In this document: positions 30,554-40,688 of the stretch, in pieces | Position numbering within the stretch: the first letter of the stretch is position 1 | Layout: each line of letters starts with the position of its first letter | NCBI GenBank assembly: GCA_022457065.1 | Contig: JAJGBQ010000003.1 | Span: 1,922,001-1,986,000 of the forward strand | DNA: 64,000 bases | Source of the DNA: Curvularia sp. ZM96 | Lineage: Eukaryota > Ascomycota > Dothideomycetes > Pleosporales > Pleosporaceae | Reading direction: 5' to 3' | Position numbers and translations under genes: made by a program | The notes under the pieces: generated by a model | The model's database searches: none | Seen by the model: only the letters and a program-made list of their open reading frames with translations | What the model was told of the DNA's origin: nothing

Positions 30554-31354
30554 ATGCTTGGCACTATCCCAGACATTCAGGTACTCCAGGCCAGTGTGGA
30601 CTCAGAGGACCAAAGTGAATTCCGGATCCTTGTTGACCGAAAGTTCATTAAATATCTTACTATCGATCCCGGACTATACGATGTTAGTGACATGTGTTTC
30701 GCGCCTTCGTTGATCTCTATGTTACCACCTCTACCACCTGGCGACTGGAACAAAGGCTATATATCACATAATACTTTGAGTGCGCGTCCTCATTTCACCA
30801 GAGTCACGAAGCTTCAGCTCCCTGGAGTCACGAAAGTCTGGCATCCGCTTCAGATAGATTATTTGGAGCTTCACATGGGACAAAAACTTCGCTCGAATGT
30901 CTACGAAGCCACATGCCCTCAATTCAACTCAACAATTATAGCGAAATTCGCTCGATTTGATTGGGAGATGCCGCAACTCGATGCCGAAACATCTGCATAT
31001 CAATGGATCGAAAACCATCAAATCGGCCCCAAATTTCTCGGCCACTTAAGTGAGGAAGGCAGAGTCATCGGCTTCATCATAGAGCGCATCACTGACTGCC
31101 GTCATGCAACACCGGAAGATCTTTCTCTGTGTCAGCGGACATTGTCCAGACTACACGAACTGGGGATCAAGCACGGTGACCTTAACAAGCATAATTTCCT
31201 CATCCGCGATGGAAAAGCGACTCTAATCGATTTTGAGAATTCTACGCGATGCAACGAGGCGAAGGCTCTAGAGGAGGAGTTTCGGACGCTACAAGAAGAG
31301 CTGCGGGATACTTCTGGGAGAGGAGGGAGGATAGTGGAAAGCGATGCAGCATAA
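30554..31354 (+). CDS. Protein kinase-like fold protein, 266 aa
   Basis: The C-terminal half resembles small fungal kinase-like/phosphotransferase proteins: a candidate lysine in IIAKFARFDWEMP (about 135), the hinge-like GFIIERITD, catalytic loop HGDLNKHNFLI (about 220-230) and metal-binding DFE in place of DFG (about 238). The N-terminal 90 residues are not recognisable. It is a single exon and the first ATG gives a frame of normal length for such proteins. The substrate is unknown; it could be an inactive or atypical kinase. Confidence 0.75.
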   Translation: MLGTIPDIQVLQASVDSEDQSEFRILVDRKFIKYLTIDPGLYDVSDMCFAPSLISMLPPLPPGDWNKGYISHNTLSARPHFTRVTKLQLPGVTKVWHPLQIDYLELHMGQKLRSNVYEATCPQFNSTIIAKFARFDWEMPQLDAETSAYQWIENHQIGPKFLGHLSEEGRVIGFIIERITDCRHATPEDLSLCQRTLSRLHELGIKHGDLNKHNFLIRDGKATLIDFENSTRCNEAKALEEEFRTLQEELRDTSGRGGRIVESDAA

Positions 31355-31462
31355 ATATCTGTCGCAGCAGAGTGATCCATGTACATGGATTACTCAGCAA
31401 TATTAGTGAATTAGAGTAATAGATCAGACTAATCTAATAGTCTTAGATCAATCTAATCTATA

Positions 31463-31633
31463 TGTAATGGGCTACAGCCCTATGTCTCCTTCTCCCTCGT
31501 CTGCGACCTTACTTGCCCCGCCTACCTGTCTGATAGTTGCCTAGGCAACTATCTTGCTTCTTGTCTGTATATAGATAGCTACGTAGCCTGGAGCTTAGCT
31601 CTCTATCGAATATAATCTCGTTACTTACGGACA
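31463..31633. mobile_element. Possible solo LTR remnant, ~171 bp
   Basis: Starts TGTAATGGGC and ends ACGGACA, with a TATA-like TGTATATAG and a perfect 22-bp palindrome (31532-31553) inside. No matching target duplication is seen (CTATA against TCTAG), so the assignment is weak. Confidence 0.3.
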
Positions 31634-31751
31634 TCTAGATAGCTCCTTGAGCCTAGCCCCTTACACAGAGCAGTTACCAAAGTTCGCTACAAGTCAGCAC
31701 TTAACTTGTACGAGTGTTTGCACTAGAGGCTACTAAGATTTGTCCTCAATA

Positions 31752-32245
31752 ACGTCCATCCCTGTGGATCGAACATCCCTCCGCAACGAACCACCAACAT
31801 TGTTCAAGTACCTCACGCCCAAGTCGCAGAGACAATTAGATCTAAATACACATTTATGTGCTCTTTAGATCTACCTCTATCTATTGCAGGCTTTAAATAG
31901 CAAAATTACAGCAGCCTAAGGGACCTACATGAATCTTTCGTGTTGAGCGTTAAAGCTGCAACGACAAAATACCCCTACTCTTCCACACCCAGCACTGTCG
32001 CTCTATTCATCGGCGTATCCTTATACTATGTGATCAGCTAAAGGATACACCTCTGCTCGTAGAACATGCGCAGCCTCTGTTTACATGCCGTCCGATTTTC
32101 TCCGGTTCAATGCGACTCTCGTTCGCTCTAGGCTCTAGGGCTTAGCGTGCTGACATAGCAGGTTTCGAATAGTTAGTGGCCTGCATTATACACTTGCGCT
32201 ATACCAAAACGGCTCGAGCTGTGGCGCAAAGCTAGAGAGGCTTCG
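31752..32245 (+). repeat. N3 left inverted arm
   Basis: Pairs with 36245-36739. The inner end is marked by GAGCTGTGGCGCA. Nothing coding was recognised in it. Confidence 0.75.
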
Positions 32246-32427
32246 TCTAGCCACTACTTACGAGCGCAGTCGCTTGCTGCCTATTCTTAGAAGTTGGCTA
32301 ATTAGAGATAGACACCGCGAGATTGGTATTCACTACAGGTTTGACAAGTATTGTATGGATCTACCTTTGAATAAGTACAGAAGCATAATAGTCAGAAAAA
32401 TCTTCCCATTTATCCATAATTGCTTAT

Positions 32428-35400
32428 CTAGACCACCTGACAAAGCCAGACCCTTCCTGATCCTACTCCCATGCCTACTTGTGTCTCACTCACAGCCCAG
32501 CTTGACGGTCGATACTCAGAGGGTATCCACAGTATGTTGCTACCAGCGCACATGACCCAGTTGCTATCTGAACTTATACCAGTACCCTGGTACTGTAGTT
32601 CTGATGCTGCAACGTCGATGTGGTTAGTAACCTGGGAACTAGAGATAGTGATCGCGCTTATTTCTGTATAGAGTGAAGTGACAGTAGAATTAAAAGACAA
32701 GTGTGAAAGAGATGTGTCAATGTCAAGGGTAAGTAGACACGTCCCGCTGCTCGCGTCCCAGATCTTGACAGTGCTGTCGCGTGACGCTGACGCTAGCCAG
32801 GTCGAATCGTGTGAGAAGACCACTGACCTAACCCAATCACTATGGCCCTCCAGCGTGTGCAGACACGTCCCGCTGCTCGCGTCCCAGATCTTGACAGTGC
32901 TGTCGTCTGACGCTGACGCTAGCCGGGTCGAGTCGTGCGAGAAGGCCACCGAGTTGACCTCACTGCTATGGCCCTCCAGCGTCTGTATGCAGGCACTCCA
33001 GCCTTTGCTTATAGCTGGCTTGACCGCTACTCCCCTTGGCTCCTCGTGCTGGAACAGCCTCCTTGTTATGCTGTCTGCTGGACTAAATAGCAGAGCAGAT
33101 GCGTACGCTTGTAAAGGATAGTTCTCGATTGCCTCTTTGTGGTACATGACAAGTCGGCGTGCGTCGTACACAACCGTATTCAAATCACCCGCATCTCTGA
33201 GTCCCTAGCCACGTTAGCAACTCCATTACAAAGACTATGCGTAGCCATGTAGGCTGTACCTCGACTAAATGCCACAGTTTTGTCATCGAGACCACCCCCT
33301 TGGCCATGTTTCTGCACAGACTAAGCGCTTCAAGCCAGTAGAGATATCTCTGCCTTAGGAATATCTCTATAGCTCTAGTATCTTCTTGGTTAGTAGCACT
33401 GTATGCTGATGTTTTGTGTTGCGAGTCGCAGAAGTGGTCAATCCAGTACACACATGGATAGCGCGACACAGCTAGAGGATCAAGAAGAGGCGGCTTAACG
33501 TCTCCTATAGGATATCCAGGTGCTCGAAGATTATACACATCTCTACGCAGTGTCTTGTGCAGAATAGTAAGTGACTTCGTAAAAATATCTTGATGTACAC
33601 ATTCTATACCGTCTGGAAAGACCTCGTTCGACGCTTTTGTGACAAGGAAGTCCTTAGCTGACTGATGCACAAAGTAGACTGTGTCGTCGCGGAGCGTGAG
33701 GAACGATCCGCAGAGACCGATAATTTCCCGCACAGAATCTAGGTCATCAACAAAGTCTGTAAGCTGTTTAGTGAGCACAACTAGCTTAGCGACTGTGACG
33801 GGTCGATATAGGACAGCAGTCACTGCTAGCACCCGCAGGCACATATCCGCGCTATCGGACTCGCTTATCTGCTGCAGCATTCGCTTGTACAGAGAGTCGA
33901 GCCCAGGCGGGAACTGGGCCAGCTTCTTGAGCACGTTCCACTTCGGCGTCACTTTGAGGTCTTGACACACTAACGCAACCCAGAGGAAGGTATCGTTCGC
34001 GTTTGATGTTAAGTGCTGGAGCACCGCGTCTTGCACCTCTGGCGTATAACGCTTCTCTCGCGCCAGCTGACACACTCTCTGCTGGATAAAGACTTTAACC
34101 GCTGCCGCGACCGACCCAGCGTTCAGCTCAAGACTTAGCCTCGTCTTGTGCACTACTCGCTCTAGCTCTTCCTCAATAGCTGGCCAGTTACGACTAGACA
34201 CGATCCACTTGACGCGAGAGGACGCAGATGACTGCTCTGCAATGAAGCTGAGTAGCTTTACCTGATCAGTCATGCATTCATCAAGCGCATCAATGATTAA
34301 GTACGTCGTGCTCAAGCCCGTGTCTCGCGGCACGGCGGGAAAGATCTCAGTCAAGGCGACCCAAGCATTAGCGTCATTGAACAAACTTTCGCCTACGCGA
34401 TCGTGCTTCTTGCGAACATGAACTACAAGCGATGGTTGCTGGTCCACGAGCATATACAATAAGCCTCGAAGCACAGCTGAGGCACTATTAATGCGCGAGT
34501 CGGTCGCCTGGCAGAAAAAGTATGAAAAAAGGGTAGGTTTCGGCGTCAAGTTTTGCAGTTCATCGATGATGCCACAAAGCAGCATCGTCTTGCCTTTGCC
34601 AGGATCACCCTTCACCCACAATAGTCGGCTCTCCGGGTCTTGATGCCACTGCTGGAAGGTATTGTTGTCAAGGACCCAACAGTAAGCGCCTGCAAGCAGC
34701 CCGCCTTTAGTCGCCTCAATCCGCTTCTTGTCATCGCGCGGGTTGCTAGGACACAAGTCTTGGACGCACTTGTTCTGCTTGTCAACCTCATCTAGAACCC
34801 GTTTCATTGCTTCAGCTAGATTCTCGCCATCGATCGGGGACAAACTGACGCCAAGAATACCCATTAAGGAGTACGCGCGATCTGCTGGAATCGTCGTAGT
34901 GCGATGCTCAATCCAGGTGACGCGTTCATGAACATCAAAGCTAGACAACGGTTCGCCCTGCAGCGCTGAACTAGGGATACCTGTGACTTCACGCACTTGT
35001 TTTGCCAGCGACAGCTTATCGCCAAGCTTGGTCCCTTCTCTAGAGAAGAACTCCACTATAGACGGTGCAAGAAGCTCCTGCAGTGTCCATCCGCGGGTAA
35101 ACCATCTGCTTTTCTTGAACGTGAACTCAAGCTGCTGCTCGCTGTGTACAAGACCGCTACCAACCGAAGTACATGGAACATGGCGCGAATAGAAGTAGCG
35201 CTGCATCGTGCTGCTGTACCATCTTGACAGAGTATAGAGAATAGAGAGCATCCAGATCCAAAAGAGCCATCGTGAATCGTGGTGGCCTTGGGTAACCAGT
35301 CCTTGGGTAACTAGTAGAGGTTGAGTAGAGACATCCGACAGATATACATAACACCGAGCTGCATCGTGGTACCAGCGAAACATCGATCTGATAGAAAAGG

Positions 35401-35665
35401 CGAGTTCGGCCTTGTTGGCCTTGTCGATGCAGCACGTGTCGATCCAGAAGTACTGGAGATTGTCGCGCCGCGCCTGCTTTCCACAGAAGAGAATCTTCTC
35501 GTAGCCTGGCTTTGTCTTGCAACCGCCTGTCTGGAGGTCTGCGAATGTCACCTCATCACCATCTGCTCCCCAAGTGTGTGAAAGGATCGCGTAGGGGGGT
35601 ATGTCGCCATCGTCGAAGCTGTGGATACTGAGCTCTCCGCTTTCACTGTACTGCAAGAGCCGCAT
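32428..35665 (-). CDS. HET-NACHT-WD40 protein (fungal NLR), ~1060 aa
   Basis: Exon 1 is 35665-33260 and exon 2 is 33204-32428. The 55-bp intron has GTACAG, CTAAC and TAG, and the spliced frame is 3183 nt. The architecture is that of the HET/NACHT/WD40 NLR class, in which the WD40 face recognises non-self and HET executes the reaction. HET: PYAILSHTWG, YFWIDTCCID, SRWFTRGWTLQELLAP. NACHT: P-loop GDPGKGKT (about 352) and YLIIDALDEC (about 460). WD40: two near-identical 42-aa repeats (HDSTRLASASDDSTVKIWDA) followed by degenerate blades. Two full repeats are few for a propeller, so the array is probably contracted. It is the only gene in N3. The start MRLLQYSESG matches the paralogues. Confidence 0.88.
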
Positions 35666-36244
35666 AGGGTCGTGTAGGTGTGTGGTAGGTATATGCGATG
35701 AGGACGGGACTCGACAGGCTGGACTCGGCAGCCTGATCGCGTGTGCGCTTGCTACTTGGTAGCTACTTTCCTGCTACCGATGGATGGTTAGCATACAGAA
35801 TGACGAGCAGGTGCACCAGCTTGGATACCAGTAGGACCCTGTGATGCGTCAAGATGTCGCCAGCTGAGGCTGCCGGCTTTCGCTGTGTTCTTGGCTTGGT
35901 GATGAAGCCTGTGTGAAGCCCCAGGCGGGGTAAGACGTGGCTCCATGCATGCGCTGTGCACTGCTCGCAAGGCTGAACCACGTCTGCATCGAAAGCTGCA
36001 GAGGAGATGAAGCCTTCGGCGCTGTTGGCAAAGATGCAAACACTAACGCGCTTAGAGCTTGCCCCAGCGCAGGATAATGAAAAAGCAGTCGCGCAAATGC
36101 AACACTCGTGGACAGTATCTAGGTTCAGATTCGACTTGAATTTCCCTTTCTATCCAGCCTACGGAACGCCGTGAGACTAACAGGACCCACAACCAGTCTG
36201 CTCCTAAGAATAGCTGGCAACTGCGCGCTTGAGCAGCACCTGGT

Positions 36245-36739
36245 AGAAGCTTCTAGTACTCTGCGCCACAGCTCCAGCCTTTTTGGCATAGCGCAGTTGT
36301 ACATTATAGGCCGCTAAGCGTTCGCAATTCTGTTATGTCAGCGGTCTAGGTCCCCTCACTAAACGCGAAGGACTGGCACACCGAGCTGGACAAACCCGGA
36401 GTGCATCTAAACAGAGGTTGCACGTCTTCATAGAGTGATCATAGGTTCTTTGGCTTGCTATAAATCATACAGGGCCTCCGAGTAAATAAGCTACGCTTCT
36501 GTGAGAGGTAGAACAGGGGTATATTATCATTGCAGCTTTAACGCTCAACACGAAAGATTCATGTAGGTCCCTTAGGCTGCTGTAATTTTGCTATTCAAGG
36601 CTTGCGATAGATAGAGGTAGATCTAAAGAGCGTATAAATGTGTACTTAAATTTAAGAGTCTCTGCGGCTTGGGCATAATGTGCCTGAACAATGTTGGTGG
36701 TTCGTTGCGGAGGGATGTTCGACCTACAGGGACGGACAT
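36245..36739 (-). repeat. N3 right inverted arm
   Basis: Reverse complement of 31752-32245. TA follows at 36740-36741. Confidence 0.75.
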
Positions 36740-36854
36740 TACTAGCTAGATTTTCATCAGCGCCAGATAGATTACAGTATTCTATTCATCCAGTAACTAT
36801 ATAATATCTTCTTCTTCGGTCGTCACACGACTTTTGGCTCATCTCCTTCGCTTA

Positions 36855-37429
36855 AACGTAGTAAATTGATCTAAAGGGCTGTTTTGCAGTGCTGCGATTG
36901 GGATGCTAGTGATCTCATGTATGAGCCGCTCGAGCGACACTTTGTCGCCTATACACCGTCCTTCGCGCGAAAAGAACTCTACAGATACTGGCGCAATCAG
37001 CTCTTGGGGCGTCCATCCTCTAGTGAACTATTTGCTTCGCCGAAATGATGCATCCCAGTCCCTAGGTTGGACGGGCTCTGTCGAGGTTGACGCTGACACG
37101 TCTGACGAGAAGATGTAACACCGTGACGCGCTCTTGTACCACTGGAACATCGAGTTGATCGCCCTAGAGCGCTCGATTTTATCCCACCTGTCGATGCAGC
37201 ATGTATCAATCCAGAAGTACTGCAGCTCATCCCGAGCCGCTTGCTCGGCGCAGAACTTAAGCTTTTTGTAGCCTTCTTCTTTTCCCTTGTACGCTCCGCT
37301 CGATAGGTCTTCGATGAGGATCTCGGAGTTGCCCCATCTGTGAGATAAGATGGCGTAGGGCGGAGTCAATTTGCCGCGGAAATCTGTGAAGGCGAACCTG
37401 CCTAGCGCGTCAAAGTGGAGAAGTCGCAT
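36855..37429 (-). pseudogene. Truncated HET-domain pseudogene (N1-type)
   Basis: Close paralogue of the first 195 residues of the 10238 gene (MRLLHFDALGR, PYAILSHRWGNSEILIEDL, YFWIDTCCIDRW). A TAG interrupts it where the paralogue has the Trp of SKWFTRGW. The same frame then continues (FTRGWTPQELIAP) and stops resembling HET near 36855, about 115 bp from the right end of N3. NB-ARC and TPR parts are missing. The stop is a G-to-A change (TGG to TAG). Confidence 0.85.
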
Positions 37430-37799
37430 GGCGCTTGCAGTTTAGATTTGGTCGAAGGAGAGGGAAGGACGAACGACTCACATAGTGTTAAGGGCAGAAT
37501 TATATAGCACCAAGGCAGAGGGGAGTTATGCTAGGCTACGATGAAAGCAACCTTGTTGAACCGGGCTGAAAGCCGTAGCCTCACACAACACTCATCTCAA
37601 CATAGTAGCCCGCGCAACAGCATAGGTCTTATGTATAAGAGTAAGAACAAAGTGGTACTATATTACGAATACTTTGCATAAGGTTTCTAAGAACTACGTT
37701 AAATCGCCGAAGAGCAATACGAAGGGCAGTCCGATACTCGTTGAGAGCAGTCAATTGGCGCGCGCTGCAGGCAAACAGCTGTCTATATGATCGGGAATA
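37430..37799. other. Former upstream region of the HET pseudogene
   Basis: Shares CAGCCCGGTT and GCAAGCGCCATGCG with the region upstream of 10238. No gene. Confidence 0.45.
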
Positions 37800-37993
37800 C
37801 AGTGATTAGCGATTGCGGCTTCACCCTTACGCACAGCTGCGCAACGATTTTGAACAGCCCCACCTTCCGTACATAGCTTAGCGCGAGCAGTCAGCTGCAG
37901 AGCAATCAACATAATTGGTCAATCTTCAGTCTTATGATGACGAAATTTTTAGAATGCTACTTGCAGGGGTGAAGCCGCAATCGCTAGCGACTG
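37800..37993. mobile_element. Mariner-like MITE, 194 bp
   Basis: TIRs of about 27 bp (CAGTGATTAGCGATTGCGGC and, from the right, CAGTCGCTAGCGATTGCGGC) followed by TTCACCC. TA lies on both sides (37798-37799, 37994-37995). It is a different family from the ACGT-type MITEs. Confidence 0.87.
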
Positions 37994-37995
37994 TA

Positions 37996-38165
37996 AGAGC
38001 TGCGTGACTAAGCCCCAGTTCTCAGCCACAGTGCGCCAAGCAGCCCACAGATATCTCAGCACGCTACTAAGTGCCCAAGACGCACGGCCGGTCAGATAAC
38101 TGGCGAGCAGCCTCTACGTCATTGTGAGTATCACAGCATGAATTTCCTATGCACACTCCTAGTCT
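37996..38165 (-). repeat. Unit U copy 4 (fragment of an N1-type arm)
   Basis: In reverse complement, GGCCGTGCGTCTTGGGCACT and TAGCGTGCTGAGATATCTGT match the inner part of the N1 arms. With the HET pseudogene it forms half of an N1-like unit in the same gene-to-arm order. Confidence 0.65.
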
Positions 38166-38650
38166 CACTGGTGACAGGCCCCGTAGAAAGAAAACCTAAG
38201 GGTAATTTGGAAAGTGATCATCGTGGGTGTGGGGTTCGTTCATGCGCAGCAAGAGCTGTAGTATTTATTAGTTAGGATAAATGATGAGGAGGTAACATGG
38301 GGGCTATGGTGTGACCGCCTTGAGCCTTGCTGGTACTTTATGATACAGTTCGTTCATGCGTCGCCGATGGGTAGATAATCATCGGTTTTGATCTTTTAGA
38401 GAGCTGTGTTAGAGTGGTAGGTATGACATGTTATGGAATTCAGACAAGCAAGCACTTGGTATGACGAGGGCTCCATCATGAGAACAAGTACTCATTAGGA
38501 CTTTGGAATCATCGCTCGGTGCCCAGCCTGTAGTACTGTGATGACCCATCGACGACAAGCCACTCATACCTCCCACAATACATACCATATGTTCACGTAC
38601 GCAAAAATATCCGTAGACGTATTTCACAACTGTACAACACTATTAGACTA
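38166..38650. other. Intergenic, nothing recognised
   Basis: No gene or repeat seen. Confidence 0.45.
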
Positions 38651-38967
38651 GTACGAGCGTCGTACTAATACAGAATAGCACACTTGTGGACTGGTACGAG
38701 CGGCGTACTGATACAAAATAACGCACTTGTGGACTGGTACGGGGGACGTAAAGGTACGCTGACTGGACTGGTACAAAATAGCACGCTTGTGGACTGGTAC
38801 GCTGATCGTACTGGTACAAGTGTTGTACTGATACAGAATAGCACGCTTGTGGGCTGGTACGGAGGACGTAAGGGTACGCTGACTGGACTGGTACGCGCGT
38901 CGTACTGATACAAAATGGCGCGCTAGTGGACCGGTACGTGGGATGTAGCGGTACGCTGATCGGACTG
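38651..38967. repeat. Compound GTAC-led minisatellite
   Basis: Every unit starts GTAC. The order is A(43) A(43) B(34) A'(26) C(17) A(43) B(34) A(43) B(34). A contains GTACTGATACAAAATAGC and CTTGTGGACTG; B contains GACGTAAAGGTACGCTGACT. Long ORFs on both strands are by-products of the repeat. Confidence 0.9.
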
Positions 38968-40087
38968 GTCCTAGTGTACTCGCTGAGACGGAAGGTACTG
39001 GATTGACGCTGACTAAAAACATCAGCCAGTAAGCGTATCGCTGCTGCCGTATTGGGCCTTCGCTACGTCTAGTATCAAGATCTCACAAGACGCTATAACT
39101 AACGTTTTGCAGAGTCGCAGAAGACAATCCCTAGTTACAAAGATCCTTGCTGACTCGAATGAAGGGCATACCGAAATGGGAAAAAGATGAGTGCTCAGAC
39201 TAACTAACTACTTGGGATGCTGACAGCCAAAAGCTCGCTAAAGGTCCGCAACACCTAGTGTAGAAACGTATTCATGACACACTTAACTCGTCTTTCTTAG
39301 CCTAGGAAGCCGCATATGCCCAGATCGAAGAGTCGTCACGAGATCGAGTCACACAGCAAAGGTCACATGGGTCGATCTTGATTCCAACATCCCAAGTGGC
39401 GTACGTCATCCCGAGTGTAGAATTCCAAGTGGTGCATCAGTCTCACTAGCCGTTGTGAAACTTCCTCTGTCAGTGTAAGCAACTCTCTGGAGCATCTAGT
39501 TCAGCAGCTTACACTTCCTAAGTGGGCATATGCGCAAAACTGAGTGATGGATCTCGAACAAACTTACCCATACATAAACAGAGTATGCGTGATCGCTACA
39601 GTTGTACGCCTAGTATGGTTCGTTTCCGCCAGACAGCCAGGGGCCATGAGATGCCGCGTTGAGGGACCGCTCAGCGCTACGCGGGACACCCTCATGCTAT
39701 GCAGCAGTTTTGACGTAACTAGTTGCAAAGTTAGTGTAATCAATTTCTGGTACGTCATCTTGCGGCCGCGATGTAAGTAGTCGTCCTATCTTTGTGTGGA
39801 TAAGCATAATGCGGGGGTTCCAAAAGTTTGGTACGCGTTAGTTATAATCTTGATCATCATTGGAGATCCAACATAAACGTAGCAAGCTCAGAAAAGTTTT
39901 CAAAAAAGCAATGGCACAATGGCACAATGGCACAATGGCGGGACTTCTTAATCCTCTTAGTTGTCGTCTGCACATATAAAGTAAGTGCATTTGTACCAGA
40001 TTGTTCTTTAGATGTATAGCAGCTATTTATGGCATACATCTTCTAGGAATTACAGCTGTTCACTTCATCTCTTTCATAATCGTAAAA
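38968..40087. other. Intergenic, one short tandem repeat
   Basis: No gene supported. ATGGCACA is repeated 3.5 times at 39911-39938. Confidence 0.5.
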
Positions 40088-40582
40088 ATGGCAAAGCGTT
40101 CCGTAGAGGTCATCCTCAAGTATCGTTTCTCGAACCGCAAATTGCTTGACAAAGCATTGCTCCCTGCAGGCGCGCCGGTTTCCAAAAAACATATACAAGG
40201 CGAAGCGGAAGGCAACAAGCGCCTCGCTCTCTTAGGAGACTCCGTTCTACAAGAAGCTGTTCTGGGGCCATGGTACAACTCTAAGGAAAGTACTAGTAAG
40301 TGTGCACATACATGAAGGTTTGTTGTGAAACTGACCTTCCTAGAGGAGGGACATAACAGAATAAGGAATTTATGTAGGAACACAAGGTTAAACCAAATAG
40401 CTCAGAGGAGTGGAATATCGAATTGCATTGCCAAAATCCCATGCCAACAAGGCCAGGTACCACAGAAGACTGCTGCGTCAACGGTTGAAGCACTAGTGGG
40501 AGCAGTTTATCTAGATTGTGGAAAGGACATATCGAAGGTCATGCAAGTCCTCGAGGCTATTGGGTTTTTCATAGAGCGATGA
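40088..40582 (+). CDS. RNase III-fold mini-protein, 148 aa
   Basis: Exons are 40088-40295 and 40344-40582. The 48-bp intron has GTAAGT, CTGAC and CTAG, and the joined frame is 447 nt. The helical core of an RNase III domain is visible: FSNRKLLDKALL, the signature position NKRLALLGDSVL (usually NERLEFLGDSVL) and STVEALVGAVYLD. There is no dsRNA-binding or PAZ domain. Two signature Glu and the following Asp of the active site are replaced (K, A, S) while one Asp and one Glu remain, so cleavage activity is doubtful. RNase III-like mitochondrial ribosomal proteins are one alternative. It converges on the minus-strand chromodomain gene, with stops about 107 bp apart. Confidence 0.75.
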
Positions 40583-40688
40583 AGATGAATTGAGTCTATC
40601 AAGTGGCAAAGTTATGTAATTAGTGAGGAGAAGCAAGGAAATGGAACGACCCTGAGTCCGAAACGCGAGTCCATCAACAGTATCCCAA

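Larger units (their letters stand above)
31752..36739 (-). mobile_element. N3: inverted-repeat element carrying a HET-NACHT-WD40 gene
   Basis: Inverted arms of about 490 bp (31752-32245 and 36739-36245) start ACGTCCATCCCTGT and ATGTCCGTCCCTGT and stay alike through TCGAACATCCCTCCGCAACG and onward. TA flanks both ends (31750-31751, 36740-36741). The outer 220 bp are the most similar; the inner parts are more diverged. The terminal bases match N1 and the MITE at 16784. One gene is inside and there is no transposase. Confidence 0.65.

Noticed and set aside
31750..32000. A simple pair of unrelated MITEs flanking the HET-NACHT-WD40 gene
   Set aside because: Similarity between the arms continues for about 490 bp inward and TA occurs only at the outer ends, which fits one large element better, though this is not proven.
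38648..39022. 124-aa Tyr/Ser/Val-rich repeat protein
   Set aside because: Open frames exist on both strands only because the minisatellite units lack stops; no start context or intron support.
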